From NCBI GenBank assembly GCA_902363835.1, contig CABJBM010000004.1, positions 62,001 through 126,000 of the forward strand: a stretch of DNA of 64,000 nucleotides, in the 5' to 3' direction. The notes below the pieces were generated by a model. It worked only from the letters and a program-made list of their open reading frames with translations. It did not search any database and was not told where the DNA came from. Shown here in pieces: positions 16,968 through 26,850 of this stretch. How positions within the stretch are numbered: position 1 is the first letter of the stretch; every line of letters begins with the position of its first letter. Source of the DNA: Lachnospiraceae bacterium. GTDB lineage: Bacteria; Bacillota; Clostridia; Lachnospirales; Lachnospiraceae. The position numbers and the translations under genes were made by a program.

Positions 16968-18326
16968 ATGATGAACCAAAAAGAATTTGTGAAAAATGTG
17001 GAAGAGTGGTCTGATATCTGTTTGAATGATGAAAGAATTGAACTGGAAGCCTACGAGAGGTATGAAGTAAAACGTGGGCTTAGGGATAAAAGCGGCGACG
17101 GTGTTGTTGCAGGCCTTACAAAGGTTTCAAAGATTTTATCAAACAAGATTGTGGATGGGCAAAAGCTCCCATGTGAAGGCCAGTTGTTTTACCGGGGATA
17201 TAACATTCATGATCTGGTAAACGGTGTTGTGAGAGAAGAGCGATTTGGTTTTGAGGAAATTGCCTATCTCCTTCTTTTTGGAGATCTGCCGGACAAAGGC
17301 CAGTTGGAACGCTTTACCAAGACCCTGGGCTATAGCCGGACTCTGCCAACTAATTTTGTCAGAGATGTGGTTATGAAAGCGCCCAGTCAGGATATGATGT
17401 CTTGCCTTGCAAGAAGCATTCTGACCCTGGCCTCTTATGATGAAAAGGCCAGTGACATATCTGTTCCCAATGTGCTCCGCCAGAGCCTGATGTTAATCAG
17501 CGTCATGCCCATGCTGGCTGTTTATGGATATCATACATTCAACCACTATGAAAGAGGGGGAAGCATGTACATCCACAGGCCGGATGAGAAGCTGTCTACG
17601 GCAGAGAATATTCTGAGGCTTTTAAGGCCGGATATGAAGTATTCCAAGGTGGAAGCCCATGTTCTTGATCTGGCACTGATCCTTCATATGGAGCATGGAG
17701 GCGGAAATAACTCCACCTTTACAACTCATGTGGTCACTTCCTCCGGCACTGACACATACAGTGTGGTTGCGGCTGCCCTTGCTTCTTTAAAGGGTCCCAA
17801 GCATGGCGGCGCCAACATTAAGGTTGTGGAAATGATGGATGACCTGCGAAAGGAAGTCAGGGACTGGAACGATGAGAAAGAAGTGGAAGATTACTTAAGA
17901 AAGCTTCTCCACAAGGAAGCCTTTGACAGGAAAGGCCTTATTTACGGTATGGGACATGCGGTTTATTCCAAGTCAGATCCCCGTGCAGAAATATTCAAGG
18001 GCTTTGTAAAACAATTGTCAGAGGAAAAGGGGCGCATGGATGATTTTAACCTTTATTCCATGATCGAGCGCCTGGCTCCCCAGGTGATCGCAGATGAAAG
18101 AAGAATCTATAAAGGAGTAAGCGCAAACGTGGACTTTTACAGCGGCTTTGTTTACAGCATGCTGGATATCCCCAATGAATTGTTTACCCCAATCTTTGCC
18201 ATTGCAAGGATTGTTGGATGGAGTGCACACCGGATCGAAGAGCTGATCAACATGGATAAGATCATCCGTCCGGCTTACATCAGCGTGATGCAGGAAGAGG
18301 ATTATAAGCCCCTGGGAGACAGATAG
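16968..18326 (+). CDS. gltA: citrate synthase
   Basis: About 452 residues. The catalytic triad of citrate synthase is visible: His in KGPKHGGAN, His in GMGHAVYSKSDPRAE, and Asp in NVDFYSGFVY. It condenses acetyl-CoA and oxaloacetate. The N-terminus carries ~60 extra residues before the core, as in clostridial type enzymes. I chose the ATG at 16968 (next codon also ATG), with AGAAAGAGG upstream. A longer frame from 16866 would run through the structured leader. It is monocistronic, with its own promoter and terminator. In a fermentative anaerobe it probably feeds 2-oxoglutarate and glutamate synthesis. Confidence 0.92.
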   Translation: MMNQKEFVKNVEEWSDICLNDERIELEAYERYEVKRGLRDKSGDGVVAGLTKVSKILSNKIVDGQKLPCEGQLFYRGYNIHDLVNGVVREERFGFEEIAYLLLFGDLPDKGQLERFTKTLGYSRTLPTNFVRDVVMKAPSQDMMSCLARSILTLASYDEKASDISVPNVLRQSLMLISVMPMLAVYGYHTFNHYERGGSMYIHRPDEKLSTAENILRLLRPDMKYSKVEAHVLDLALILHMEHGGGNNSTFTTHVVTSSGTDTYSVVAAALASLKGPKHGGANIKVVEMMDDLRKEVRDWNDEKEVEDYLRKLLHKEAFDRKGLIYGMGHAVYSKSDPRAEIFKGFVKQLSEEKGRMDDFNLYSMIERLAPQVIADERRIYKGVSANVDFYSGFVYSMLDIPNELFTPIFAIARIVGWSAHRIEELINMDKIIRPAYISVMQEEDYKPLGDR

Positions 18327-18344
18327 AAAGCCAGGGAGATGAAA

Positions 18345-18393
18345 ACAGGCTTTACAGCGGCACAGTGGGGAGCTGTAAGGCCTGTTTTTTTAT
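18345..18393 (+). terminator. terminator of the citrate synthase gene
   Basis: ACAGGC-TTACAGC pairs with GCTGTAA-GGCCTGT and is followed by TTTTTTTA. Confidence 0.9.
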
Positions 18394-18598
18394 AGTCATG
18401 GTGGAATGGAGTTACTTTTTCATATGGACAGGATCCTTGTATGAGTACGCCTGTGCAGCCGTTCAAATTCACCTTTATAATAAGAGGAAACCAGAAGAGA
18501 AAGTTAAAATAATCTGAAATCAGGAATGAATAATCCGGTCTTTAAAAATAAAATTTACGATCATAATTTTATAGATTAATAAAAGTATTTTATATTTC

Positions 18599-18627
18599 TT
18601 GTCCGCCTTTGGATCATGTGCTATACT
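18599..18627 (+). promoter_or_regulatory. promoter of selD
   Basis: TTGTCC and TATACT are separated by exactly 17 bases, about 70 bases before the selD ATG. The stretch from the citrate synthase terminator to here (18394-18598) is AT-rich and shows no gene. Confidence 0.6.
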
Positions 18628-18697
18628 GAACCACAAAATATCCGGAGTGGCCGGAAGATTATAAATATCATCAGTTTTCAGAAAGGCGGTGCTTCAT

Positions 18698-19753
18698 ATG
18701 GCACAAAAAGGTTTGCTCACAAAATATGTTTCCGGCGGAGGCTGAGCGGCAAAATTAGGGCCGGGAGCTCTTTCAAATATCATAGGCGATTTACCCAAGC
18801 TGTCGGATCCTGCATTGATCGTTGGCTTTGATACGGCGGATGATGCCTGTGTGTATCAGATCAGTGAGGATATGGCGATTATACAAACGGCGGATTTTTT
18901 CCCGCCCATGGTGGATGACCCTTATTTATTCGGCAAAATTGCGGCTGCCAATGCTTTTTCAGATGTCTATGCCATGGGAGGGGAACCGAGGTTAGCTTTA
19001 AATCTTCTTTGCGTAAACCCATGTCTGGGGGATGAGGTGGTAAAAGAAATTCTGCGGGGAGGATCGGATCAGGCCATAAAGGCAGGGTGTATTATAACCG
19101 GAGGACATACCATTGAGGACACCGTACCCAAATACGGTTTAAGTGTCACCGGATTCGTCCATCCGGGAAAGGTGCGGAAAAATGTAGGAGCCCTGCCCGG
19201 GGATGTGCTGGTTCTTACCAAGCCTTTAGGCTCAGGGATTCTCTTAACCGCTTTAAAGGCGGAATTTATAGAGCCTAAAGATTGTGAAGTCATGTTCCAG
19301 AGCATGGCTGCATTGAATCAGGAAGCAGGAGCTGCCATGGAAGGCCTTTCCGTTCATGCGTGTACGGATATTACGGGCTTTGGCCTGTTGGGCCATTTAT
19401 ACGAAATGGCGGCGGGCAGCGCAGTTACCATATCCGTGTTTGCAGATAAACTTCCCCTGTTTCCTCTGGCAGAGGAAATGGCACTTACCGGGATGGTGCC
19501 TGCCGGCGCTTACCGAAATTTTGATTATATCAAATCTTTTGTTAAAGTTATGCCGGATGTGAACCAGACATTGATTGATATTGCATTTGATGCTCAAACC
19601 TCAGGGGGCTTATGCATTGCCCTGGAGGAAGGAGAGGCGGACATCCTATTAAAAAGGCTTGAGTCTGCCGGGGTCACGGGATATAAAATAGGGATGGCCA
19701 AAGAGGAATCAGATAAAAAAATTGAATTGCTGAATGTACAAAAACACAAGTGA
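18698..19753 (+). CDS. selD: selenophosphate synthetase, selenocysteine-containing
   Basis: 351 residues when the in-frame TGA at 18743-18745 is read as selenocysteine (residue 16). It makes selenophosphate from selenide and ATP, the selenium donor for Sec-tRNA. The N-terminus reads MAQKGLLTKYVSGGG-Sec-AAKLGP, where Sec replaces the catalytic Cys of E. coli SelD, with the Lys three residues on. The ATP-binding part follows (GFDTADDACVY, NAFSDVYAMGGEPRLALN, TGFGLLGH). Conventional gene calling would start at 18815 and lose the active site. The ATG at 18698 has an AAAGGCGG site. It has its own promoter and terminator and begins the Sec locus. Confidence 0.93.
18743..18771 (+). promoter_or_regulatory. 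selD UGA codon and putative bacterial SECIS hairpin
   Basis: Eleven bases after the TGA, AGGGC pairs with GCTCT (one G-U) around a CGGGA loop. The position and G-containing apical loop fit the stem-loop that SelB recognises just downstream of Sec codons. Confidence 0.55.
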
Positions 19754-19773
19754 ACTTAAGCTTGTGTTTTTTT
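19740..19773 (+). terminator. terminator of selD
   Basis: AAAACACAAG pairs with CTTGTGTTTT across the stop codon and is followed by further T residues. Confidence 0.85.
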
Positions 19774-19896
19774 GAATGTAAAGATAATACTAAAAATGTT
19801 TTTGATAATCCTTTATTTTATAAGCTTTTGCCTATAAAATTTTTTGACTTATAAAAAAATGAAATAAAGGCTGTTGAAGATATAAAAAACACTTTC

Positions 19897-19950
19897 TTGC
19901 TATGAGTAAAAAAAATGGTATAATAGAAAAGTAGGTTGTCGACAATCTAC
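19897..19950 (+). promoter_or_regulatory. promoter and palindromic operator before tRNA-Sec and selB
   Basis: TTGCTA (19897-19902) and TATAAT (19919-19924) are 16 bases apart. Directly at the expected start is a 20-base palindrome (19931-19950) with core TTGTCGACAA flanked by GTAG/CTAC. Its single mismatch is at one base pair. A TTGT..ACAA core is typical of GntR/FadR-type operators, and a GntR-FCD regulator is encoded at 33688. The link is inferred. Confidence 0.6.
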
Positions 19951-19967
19951 AATCTTAACATTTCCAT

Positions 19968-20061
19968 GGAAGCAGACAGGTAACTGGTGTGCCTACCGGT
20001 CTTCAAAACCGTGTTGCGGCTGATCGTCGTGGGTGGGTTCGATTCCCATATGCTTCCGCCA
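19968..20061 (+). tRNA. selC: tRNA-Sec (anticodon UCA)
   Basis: A 94-base tRNA including an encoded CCA. The acceptor GGAAGCA pairs with TGCTTCC, the anticodon loop CTTCAAA places TCA at 20003-20005, and the extra arm is long (TTGCGGCTGATCGTCGTG-type stem), as in selenocysteine tRNAs. The T arm reads GGGTTCGATTCCC. It decodes UGA as selenocysteine after serine charging and SelA conversion. It is placed between selD and selB. Confidence 0.96.
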
Positions 20062-20137
20062 AAAATAATTTCCATTAACATAAATTGCGGCCATATTGTT
20101 AAAAAAATATCAAATTTAGAATCTGGGTGAGGGATGA

Positions 20138-22012
20138 ATGGACAGCATCATTGTAGGAACCGCAGGGCATATTGATCATGGAAAAACGGCATTGGTAAAA
20201 GCCCTTACAGGCCATGATACGGACACGCTGGCAGAGGAAAAGAGAAGAGGAATTTCCATTAACCTCGGATTTACCGGCGTTCAGCTTCCCAATGGGCGTA
20301 CTCTTGGCATTGTTGATGTTCCGGGGCATGAAAAGTTTATTAAAAACATGCTGGCCGGAGCCACAGGCATTGATGCTGCTCTCATCATTATTGCGGCCAA
20401 TGAGGGAATCATGCCTCAGACCAGGGAACATATGGACATTCTCAGCTACCTTGGAATACAAAAGTATTTGATCGTGCTCACGAAAGTTGATCTGGTAGAT
20501 GAGGAATTCAAAGAACTGGTGATCGAAGATATCCAGTCGTTTATAAAAGGTACCTTTTTAGAAGGGACAAAGATCGTAGAGGTGGATTCTATTAGTAGAA
20601 AAGGCTTTGACGGTTTCATAAGGGAGCTTGAGGTTCTGACTTCTGATATCCGGGAGCGGAGTTTTACAAAAAAGCCCCGGATGAACATTGACCGGGTTTT
20701 TTCTGTAAAAGGATACGGAACCGTGGTCACCGGAACCCTGATGGAAGGAGTTTTAAAGGCTGAGGATGAACTGGTGGTCTATCCTCAGGGGATACCCACC
20801 AAGGTAAGGAATTTGCAGGTTCATGACCATAATGTGGAATCCGCATATGCCGGACAGAGGACGGCCATTAACTTATCCAATGTTGCTGTGGATGAATTAA
20901 AAAGAGGAAATACCGTTGCAACAAAGGACGGGGTGTACATAACGGACAGGATTGATGTGAGGTTTTCCATTGTAAAGACAACAAAGCTTGAAATGGGCAG
21001 GTTTTATAAGCTAAAGCTTTATGTGGGGGCGGCAGAAGAAGTTGCCAGGTTTGTTCCCATCACTCATAAAAAGGTAAAGGCAGGGGATGAGGGGTATGCC
21101 CAGATTCTGCTGGATCATGAAATTGCCGTTTTAAAGGGCGACCGTTTTGTGCTTAGAACCATTTCTCCGGTCACTACCATTGGAGGAGGGGTCATCATTG
21201 ACCCAAAAGCCTCAAAATATAAAAAAGATCCTGAAGAACGGCTCCGGTCCCTTCAGATGAAGGACTCGGCATCTTCCGGGGAGATTATAGAAGAATATAT
21301 TAAAAACAATCCATTTTCCACCTTTGAGCAAATAGCCGCCTTTTTAAATAAGGATATTAAGGAAAGCGAATTAAAAGAGCTTGAAGAGGAAGGGAGCATT
21401 TTATTCATAGAAAAGCAGTACATACATGCAGAGTATCTGATGCATTACAGGTATATGGTGGAGGACATCTTAAACGATTATCATAAGAAAAACCGGCTGC
21501 GGAAAGGGATTCCAAAGGCGGAATTGCTGGAAAAACTGGATCTGTCCCATAAGAAGCAATGTGAAACCATGCTGAAATATCTGGCCGGAAAGGATGTGGT
21601 GAGGCTGGAGCAGAACCTGGTTTCACGTTATGGTTTTGAACCTGCTCTTACGGAAGGCCAAAAAAAAGTAAAGGATGAACTGGCTAAAAAGATTCTGGAA
21701 AGCGGTTATACGTTTTTAACGGCCCCAGAGCTTACGGAAAACGCCAGGGAAAAGCAGCAGGTGCTTGAATTCATGCTGCAGAGCGGCTGCATGGTCCTTC
21801 CCGGACAGTATATTGTGGGGGAAGACCAGTATAGAGAGGCCAGGGAAAAGGCGGAACAGCTTTTTCTTGAAAAGGGCGTGTTAAAGCTTCCGGATTTCAG
21901 GGATTCCATTGGGACCAGCAGAAAGTTTGCCCTAATGCTTCTGGAACGGTTTGACCAGGAGAAGTTCACCAAACGCCAGGGAGATGACAGGATATTAAAT
22001 ACTAAAAAATAA
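20138..22012 (+). CDS. selB: selenocysteine-specific elongation factor SelB
   Basis: 624 residues. An EF-Tu-like GTPase at the N-terminus has G1 [13 protein letters not shown]3 DVPGHEKF and G4 TKVDLVD. Beta-barrel domains follow to about residue 270, and then a C-terminal half of winged helices ([22 protein letters not shown]...; [27 protein letters not shown]) that grips the SECIS hairpin. It delivers Sec-tRNA to UGA codons. The ATG at 20138 follows a GGGTGAGGG site. It lies 76 bases after tRNA-Sec and 13 bases before trxB. Confidence 0.96.
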   Translation: MDSIIVGTAGHIDHGKTALVKALTGHDTDTLAEEKRRGISINLGFTGVQLPNGRTLGIVDVPGHEKFIKNMLAGATGIDAALIIIAANEGIMPQTREHMDILSYLGIQKYLIVLTKVDLVDEEFKELVIEDIQSFIKGTFLEGTKIVEVDSISRKGFDGFIRELEVLTSDIRERSFTKKPRMNIDRVFSVKGYGTVVTGTLMEGVLKAEDELVVYPQGIPTKVRNLQVHDHNVESAYAGQRTAINLSNVAVDELKRGNTVATKDGVYITDRIDVRFSIVKTTKLEMGRFYKLKLYVGAAEEVARFVPITHKKVKAGDEGYAQILLDHEIAVLKGDRFVLRTISPVTTIGGGVIIDPKASKYKKDPEERLRSLQMKDSASSGEIIEEYIKNNPFSTFEQIAAFLNKDIKESELKELEEEGSILFIEKQYIHAEYLMHYRYMVEDILNDYHKKNRLRKGIPKAELLEKLDLSHKKQCETMLKYLAGKDVVRLEQNLVSRYGFEPALTEGQKKVKDELAKKILESGYTFLTAPELTENAREKQQVLEFMLQSGCMVLPGQYIVGEDQYREAREKAEQLFLEKGVLKLPDFRDSIGTSRKFALMLLERFDQEKFTKRQGDDRILNTKK

Positions 22013-22025
22013 ATGGAGGTGCGCC

Positions 22026-22955
22026 TTGAAGATTTATGATGTTGTAATAATAGGCGGAGGGCCTGCCGGATTATCCGCAGGCCTTTACGCAGGAAGGGCC
22101 AGATTAAATGCGCTGCTGATCGAGAAGGAAAAGGATGGAGGACAGATCGTTATCACTTCTGAGATTGAAAATTATCCGGGATGCCTTCCAGAGGAGTCAG
22201 GAAGCTCCCTGGTGCAGAGGATGACAAAGCAGGTGGAGAAATTTGGGATTGAGCGGGTTTCTGACTGCATTGGAGCCGTGGATTTCTCAGGAGACATTAA
22301 GGTATTAAAGGGAAAGAATAAAGAATACCGCACAAAAGCCGTGATCATTGCCACCGGTGCCTTTCCAAAGCCAATCGGCTGCCCCGGAGAAAGGGAATTG
22401 ATCGGAAAAGGGGTATCCTACTGTGCCACCTGCGATGGAAACTTTTTCGAGGATTTTGACATTTATGTGGTAGGCGGGGGAGACACTGCCGTGGAAGAAG
22501 CCCTCTACTTAACAAAGTTTGGCCGGAAGGTGACCATAATCCATAGAAGAGATGAGCTTCGGGCCGCGAAATCCATTCAGGAAAAGGCATTTGAAAATTC
22601 TAAAATCGATTTCATGTGGGATTCTGTGGTAAAAGAGATCAACGGAGACGGAATGGTTGAGAGTATGTCCGTGGAAAACGTGAAAACAGGAGAGGTAACG
22701 GAGATCATTGCCAATGAGGACGACGGAACCTTCGGGATCTTTGGATTTATCGGATACCTGCCCCAGTCAAAATGTTTTGAAGGCATTCTGGATATGGAAT
22801 ACGGTTATATCAAAACAAATGAAAACATGGAAACCAATATACCAGGTGTTTTTGCTGCCGGGGATATCAGGGTGAAGAGTTTAAGACAGGTTGTCACCGC
22901 ATGCGCGGATGGAGCCATTGCAGCCGTTATGGCTGAGAAATATATAGAAAATTAA
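22026..22955 (+). CDS. trxB: thioredoxin reductase
   Basis: 309 residues. The FAD-binding motif is [15 protein letters not shown], the redox pair is CATC (Cys133/Cys136), the NADPH-binding motif is [13 protein letters not shown], and the second FAD motif is GVFAAGDIR. It starts with TTG 8 bases after TGGAGGTG. It supplies electrons to the adjacent thioredoxin, which reduces the Grd selenoproteins. Its placement between selB and trxA ties it to the reductase rather than to general redox. Confidence 0.94.
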   Translation: MKIYDVVIIGGGPAGLSAGLYAGRARLNALLIEKEKDGGQIVITSEIENYPGCLPEESGSSLVQRMTKQVEKFGIERVSDCIGAVDFSGDIKVLKGKNKEYRTKAVIIATGAFPKPIGCPGERELIGKGVSYCATCDGNFFEDFDIYVVGGGDTAVEEALYLTKFGRKVTIIHRRDELRAAKSIQEKAFENSKIDFMWDSVVKEINGDGMVESMSVENVKTGEVTEIIANEDDGTFGIFGFIGYLPQSKCFEGILDMEYGYIKTNENMETNIPGVFAAGDIRVKSLRQVVTACADGAIAAVMAEKYIEN

Positions 22956-22969
22956 AGGAGGAGATAAAA

Positions 22970-23302
22970 ATGTTAGTTGTGGATAAGGATACCTTTGGAC
23001 CAGAAGTACTGGAAGCGGAAGGAATTGTATTTGTAGACTTTTTCGGAGACGGGTGTGAGCCCTGTAAGGCCCTGCTTCCTCATGTTGAGAAGTTTGCTGA
23101 GGAATACAGCGATAAGATCAAATTCACAAAGCTGAATACCACAAAAGCCAGAAGGCTTGCCATATCCCAGAAGATTCTTGGGCTTCCCGTCATGGCAATC
23201 TATAAAAACGGGGAAAAGGTGGAAGAACTGGTGAAAGACGATGCAACACCGGATAGAATTGAAGAAATGATAAAGAAACATGCATTGTCCTCACCAACTT
23301 AA
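22970..23302 (+). CDS. trxA: thioredoxin with atypical active site (GCEPC)
   Basis: 110 residues with a thioredoxin fold. The canonical WCGPC active site is replaced by GCEPC (Cys29/Cys32 in [14 protein letters not shown]), and cis-Pro lies in GLPVMAIY. Variant GCxPC sites are established for the thioredoxins of amino-acid-reducing clostridia and Eubacterium acidaminophilum, so this is a dedicated partner of glycine/betaine reductase. It has a strong AGGAGG site 14 bases after trxB. Confidence 0.93.
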   Translation: MLVVDKDTFGPEVLEAEGIVFVDFFGDGCEPCKALLPHVEKFAEEYSDKIKFTKLNTTKARRLAISQKILGLPVMAIYKNGEKVEELVKDDATPDRIEEMIKKHALSSPT

Positions 23303-23392
23303 GACTTTTTTGTAAAACCATTTGGAACATAGCGTGGAACATATCATGTTTTCAGTCTTCAAAGCAGAACCATCTGCCTTGGGGATACACGT

Positions 23393-23398
23393 TATAAT
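23393..23398 (+). promoter_or_regulatory. possible -10 element before grdA
   Basis: A perfect TATAAT lies 22 bases before the grdA ATG, giving a very short leader. No good -35 stands at the right distance, so if used it would need an activator. Confidence 0.3.
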
Positions 23399-23420
23399 AT
23401 ATGAAAAAGGAGGTAATAGG

Positions 23421-23885
23421 ATGCTGAAAGATAAGAAAGTCATCATTATCGGCGACAGAGACGGCATTCCTGGTCCGGCAATTGAACAGTGTATCAAAAC
23501 TGCCGGCGCTGATGTAGTATTCTCGTCAACAGAATGCTTTGTCTGAACGGCTGCGGGTGCTATGGACCTGGAGAATCAAAAGAGGGTAAAATCTTTGGCG
23601 GAACAGTACGGCCCTGAAAATATTATTGTTGTTTTAGGTGCCGCAGAAGGTGAGGCTGCCGGCCTTGCTGCTGAAACTGTTACGGCAGGAGACCCTACTT
23701 ATGCAGGACCATTGGCAGGAGTCCAGTTGGGACTAAAAGTATACCACGCTTGTGAGCCGGAAATCAAAAATGAAGTGGACAGCGATGTCTATGACGAGCA
23801 GATCAGTATGATGGAAATGGTATTGGATGTTGATGATATCCGAAAAGAAATGTCAACAATAAGGGACGAGCATTGTAAATATTAA
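23421..23885 (+). CDS. grdA: glycine/betaine reductase selenoprotein A
   Basis: 154 residues with the TGA at 23544-23546 read as selenocysteine (residue 42, in [17 protein letters not shown]). This small acidic protein carries the carboxymethyl group as a Se-thioether from component B to component C and is shared by glycine, sarcosine and betaine reductases. Without Sec decoding the gene appears as two short frames. The ATG follows AAAGGAGG. It lies 118 bases after trxA. Confidence 0.96.
23544..23570 (+). promoter_or_regulatory. grdA UGA codon and putative SECIS hairpin
   Basis: Seven bases after TGA, CGGGT pairs with ACCTG (one G-U) around a seven-base G-containing loop. The stem is short and the fold is proposed by eye. 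Confidence 0.45.
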
Positions 23886-24043
23886 CATTCATCCCTTCAC
23901 AGATCAATTCTTGTGAAATGGTGACCCAGTTTTTCCGTTTGAATAAAAATGGTATATTGGCACCGCATTTTACAGGAATTGATTTATTATTAGGACCTGA
24001 TATTAAGTGCAGGGGTGAAAACATTTTCAACCTTGAATTTGAA

Positions 24044-24077
24044 AATCAAAGGAACAGGTTTTCCTGTCAATTTGATT
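24044..24077 (+). promoter_or_regulatory. hairpin in the grdA-grdC gap
   Basis: AATCAAA pairs with TTTGATT and ACAGG with CCTGT around TTTT, separated by a three-base internal loop. It stands just before the grdC ribosome site in an otherwise empty 208-base gap (23886-24093). It may be an mRNA processing or stabilising structure that sets the GrdA:GrdC ratio. It has no T-run and is not a simple terminator. Confidence 0.45.
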
Positions 24078-24093
24078 CAGTAGGAGGCAAAAT

Positions 24094-25632
24094 ATGTACA
24101 GCGTCTTAAAAGGGGCAAGCTACATCCTTGCCCATACGCCGGATATGGTAATTCATAATGGCACAACCCAGACAACCCAGAGAACCATTGATCCGAATTC
24201 GGAATATTTAAAAAACCTGGATAAGAGTCTGCGTTCCTATGAGGAGTGTAAGGCATATCTGCCGAACCAGACTTACATAGGAAATGTTACGCCTGATGAA
24301 CTGGCCGGTTATGCGCAGCCATGGTATCAGCAGAAATCCGATTACAATCAGAGGGAAGGCAGGTTTGGAGAAATCATGCCCGAGGATGAATTTATTGGCC
24401 TGATTGCAATCTGCGATGTATTTGATCTTGTAAAACTGGAAGTTCAATTTGCTGATTCCGTGAAGAAAAAATTAGAATCTCACAACCTTATTGATTCATC
24501 GCTTTTAAAAGTCTTTGATAAAAGCTTTGAATTATCAGAAATCAACCATTTGATCGCAGACGAACACGGGGAGCCTTTGTATTACCAGGGAGCCATTGTC
24601 GGCTGTATCAAGGCAGCACATGATATTGACCATTCCCTTTCGGCCCACGTCATTTTTGAAAATCTCGTTTCAAAAGCTTCCTGTGTTTTATCGTTACTGC
24701 ATTTGATGGATAAGAATGATATCAAAAAGGAAGAAATTGAATATGTGATTGAGTGCTCAGAAGAAGCCTGCGGAGATATGAACCAGAGAGGCGGAGGAAA
24801 CTTTGCAAAGGCAGCGGCTGAGATCGCAGGTTTAACCAATGCCACAGGCTCTGATATAAGAGGCTTTTGTGCCGGACCGGCCCATGCCTTAATCCATGCA
24901 GCGGCCCTGGTAAAGGCGGGAACCTTTAAGCATGTGATCGTTGCGGCCGGAGGATCCACCGCAAAGCTTGGTATGAATGGAAAGGATCATGTGAACAAGG
25001 GAATTCCGGTTCTGGAGGACTGTGTGGCCGGTTTTGCCGTGCTGATCAGTGCCAACGACGGAATCAGCCCTGAGATCAATACGGATATTGTGGGCAGGCA
25101 TACGGTTGGAACCGGATCCTCTCCCCAGAATGTCATTTCTTCCCTGACGGCATCTGCTCTTGAAAAAGCAGGGCTGAAGCTTACGGATATTGATAAGTAT
25201 TCCGTGGAAATGCAGAATCCTGACATTACAAAGCCTGCAGGAGCCGGCAACGTGCCGGAGGCAAATTATAAGATGATAGGAGCTCTTGCCGCCATGCGCA
25301 AAGAGATAGAAAAATCCCAGCTGGCAGAGTTTGTGTCAAAGCACGGCATGGCAGGCTGGGCGCCCACTCAGGGGCATATCCCTTCCGGAGTTCCTTACCT
25401 TGGATTTGCCAGACAGGAGCTGATGGATAAAAAAATCACCAGAGCCATGTTTATTGGAAAGGGAAGCCTGTTCCTTGGAAGAATGACCAATCTCTTTGAC
25501 GGCGTATCCTTTATCCTGCAGCAGAACAGCGGCGCAGGCCAGGAGGAAACCGTGTCTGAGGAAAGGATCAAAAAGCTGATCGCAGGAGCCTTAAAGGACT
25601 TTGCCAGGCATCTTCAGGAAGACGAGGGGTGA
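24094..25632 (+). CDS. grdC: glycine/betaine reductase complex component C, subunit beta
   Basis: 512 residues. A thiolase/ketoacyl-synthase-like protein with a likely nucleophile region GSDIRGFCAGPAHALIHAAALVKAG and the glycine-rich VAAGGSTAKLGMNGKDH. With GrdD it forms component C, which takes the ketene-like carboxymethyl-Se group of GrdA and releases acetyl phosphate. The length and start (MYSVLKGASYILAHTPDM) match the family. A GTAGGAGG site precedes the ATG, and the next gene follows four bases after the stop. Confidence 0.94.
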   Translation: MYSVLKGASYILAHTPDMVIHNGTTQTTQRTIDPNSEYLKNLDKSLRSYEECKAYLPNQTYIGNVTPDELAGYAQPWYQQKSDYNQREGRFGEIMPEDEFIGLIAICDVFDLVKLEVQFADSVKKKLESHNLIDSSLLKVFDKSFELSEINHLIADEHGEPLYYQGAIVGCIKAAHDIDHSLSAHVIFENLVSKASCVLSLLHLMDKNDIKKEEIEYVIECSEEACGDMNQRGGGNFAKAAAEIAGLTNATGSDIRGFCAGPAHALIHAAALVKAGTFKHVIVAAGGSTAKLGMNGKDHVNKGIPVLEDCVAGFAVLISANDGISPEINTDIVGRHTVGTGSSPQNVISSLTASALEKAGLKLTDIDKYSVEMQNPDITKPAGAGNVPEANYKMIGALAAMRKEIEKSQLAEFVSKHGMAGWAPTQGHIPSGVPYLGFARQELMDKKITRAMFIGKGSLFLGRMTNLFDGVSFILQQNSGAGQEETVSEERIKKLIAGALKDFARHLQEDEG

Positions 25633-25636
25633 GCGT

Positions 25637-26797
25637 ATGTCGGAAGGTAAGATGAAACGTATAATCGCAGAGACCTTTATGGATCTGGCCCACACGCTTG
25701 AGACAGGCCAGGCCGGCAAAAAAATGCCCATTGCAGTTACAGCCATGGGCAGCGAGCACGGGGAAGAAGCCATTTACCAGGCTGCCCGTGATGCGGCTAA
25801 AAAAGGAATACCCGTAAAAGTAATTGGATCCATTCCCATGGAAGCGGAGAACTTAGAGGTCATACCGGTCACTTCGGAAGAAGAGGGCCATAAAAAGATG
25901 GATGACATACTAATGAACCAGGAAGCTTACGCAGCAGTAACCATGCACTATCCTTTTCCCATTGGAGTCTCTACGGTTGGCCGGGTGATTACGCCGGCAG
26001 CCGGCAAAAAGATGTATATTGCATCCACTACAGGAACGTCGTCTGTGAACCGGGTGGAAAGCATGGTAAAGAATGCCATATACGGAATCATCGCCGCAAA
26101 AGCCAGCGGAGTGGAAAACCCAACCGTAGGCATTTTAAATGTGGATGGAGCGCGGCAGACGGAGATTGCGCTGAAAAAGCTGCAGAAAAATGGTTATGAC
26201 ATCCGGTTTGCCGCTTCCCAAAGAGCGGATGGAGGCATTGTTATGAGAGGCAATGACTTACTGACAGCTTCCGCGGATGTGATGGTCATGGATTCTCTTA
26301 CGGGAAATGTTCTGACTAAGGTGTTTTCCGCCTATACGACCGGAGGCAGCTATGAGTCTGCCGGCTTTGGATATGGTCCGGGAATCGGCGAAGGGTTTGA
26401 CAAGCTGATTCTCATTGTTTCACGGGCATCGGGAACACCTCTGATCGCAGGTGCCATTGAATTTGCAAAGGAACTTCTTGACGGAGGCTGTCAGAAGGTT
26501 ATGGCTGATGAGTTTGCAAAGGCAAAGAAGGCAGGTCTTGAGCAGGTTCTGGAGGAATTAAAGCCAGGGAAAGCCTCAGAGCAGGCAGAGGAAGTAAAAG
26601 CCCCTCCAAAGGAAGTGGTAACGGAAGAGATCCTTGGAATTGAGATTATGGATCTGGAATCCGCAGTTTCCTGCTTATGGGCAGCCGGCATTTATGCGGA
26701 AAGCGGAATGGGCTGCACAGGGCCTGTGGTTCTCATTGCAGAACGCAATTTAAAAAAGGCCAGGGAGATTCTTTCCGGCAATCAATTTATTGGCTGA
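25637..26797 (+). CDS. grdD: glycine/betaine reductase complex component C, subunit alpha
   Basis: 386 residues, resembling phosphate acyltransferases (PlsX/Pta-like). The catalytic Cys is in GMGCTGPVVLIAE, residue 360 from this start, in line with Cys359 reported for the E. acidaminophilum protein. It forms acetyl phosphate together with GrdC. The ATG at 25637 lies behind GAGGGG. The longer frame from 25601 would overlap grdC heavily. Confidence 0.94.
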   Translation: MSEGKMKRIIAETFMDLAHTLETGQAGKKMPIAVTAMGSEHGEEAIYQAARDAAKKGIPVKVIGSIPMEAENLEVIPVTSEEEGHKKMDDILMNQEAYAAVTMHYPFPIGVSTVGRVITPAAGKKMYIASTTGTSSVNRVESMVKNAIYGIIAAKASGVENPTVGILNVDGARQTEIALKKLQKNGYDIRFAASQRADGGIVMRGNDLLTASADVMVMDSLTGNVLTKVFSAYTTGGSYESAGFGYGPGIGEGFDKLILIVSRASGTPLIAGAIEFAKELLDGGCQKVMADEFAKAKKAGLEQVLEELKPGKASEQAEEVKAPPKEVVTEEILGIEIMDLESAVSCLWAAGIYAESGMGCTGPVVLIAERNLKKAREILSGNQFIG

Positions 26798-26850
26798 CGC
26801 GGCCTGGAAACGGCTTTGAACGTTTAAAAACAATTTGAGAGGTTGGGAAA

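Noticed and set aside
18815..19753. selD starting downstream of the TGA as a separate shorter gene
   Set aside because: The upstream frame from 18698 has a ribosome site and encodes the conserved SelD N-terminus, with the TGA exactly at the catalytic Cys/Sec position. It is one selenoprotein gene.
23886..24093. short frames in the grdA-grdC gap as genes
   Set aside because: No ribosome sites and no recognisable protein. The region is better explained as an intergenic hairpin-bearing spacer.
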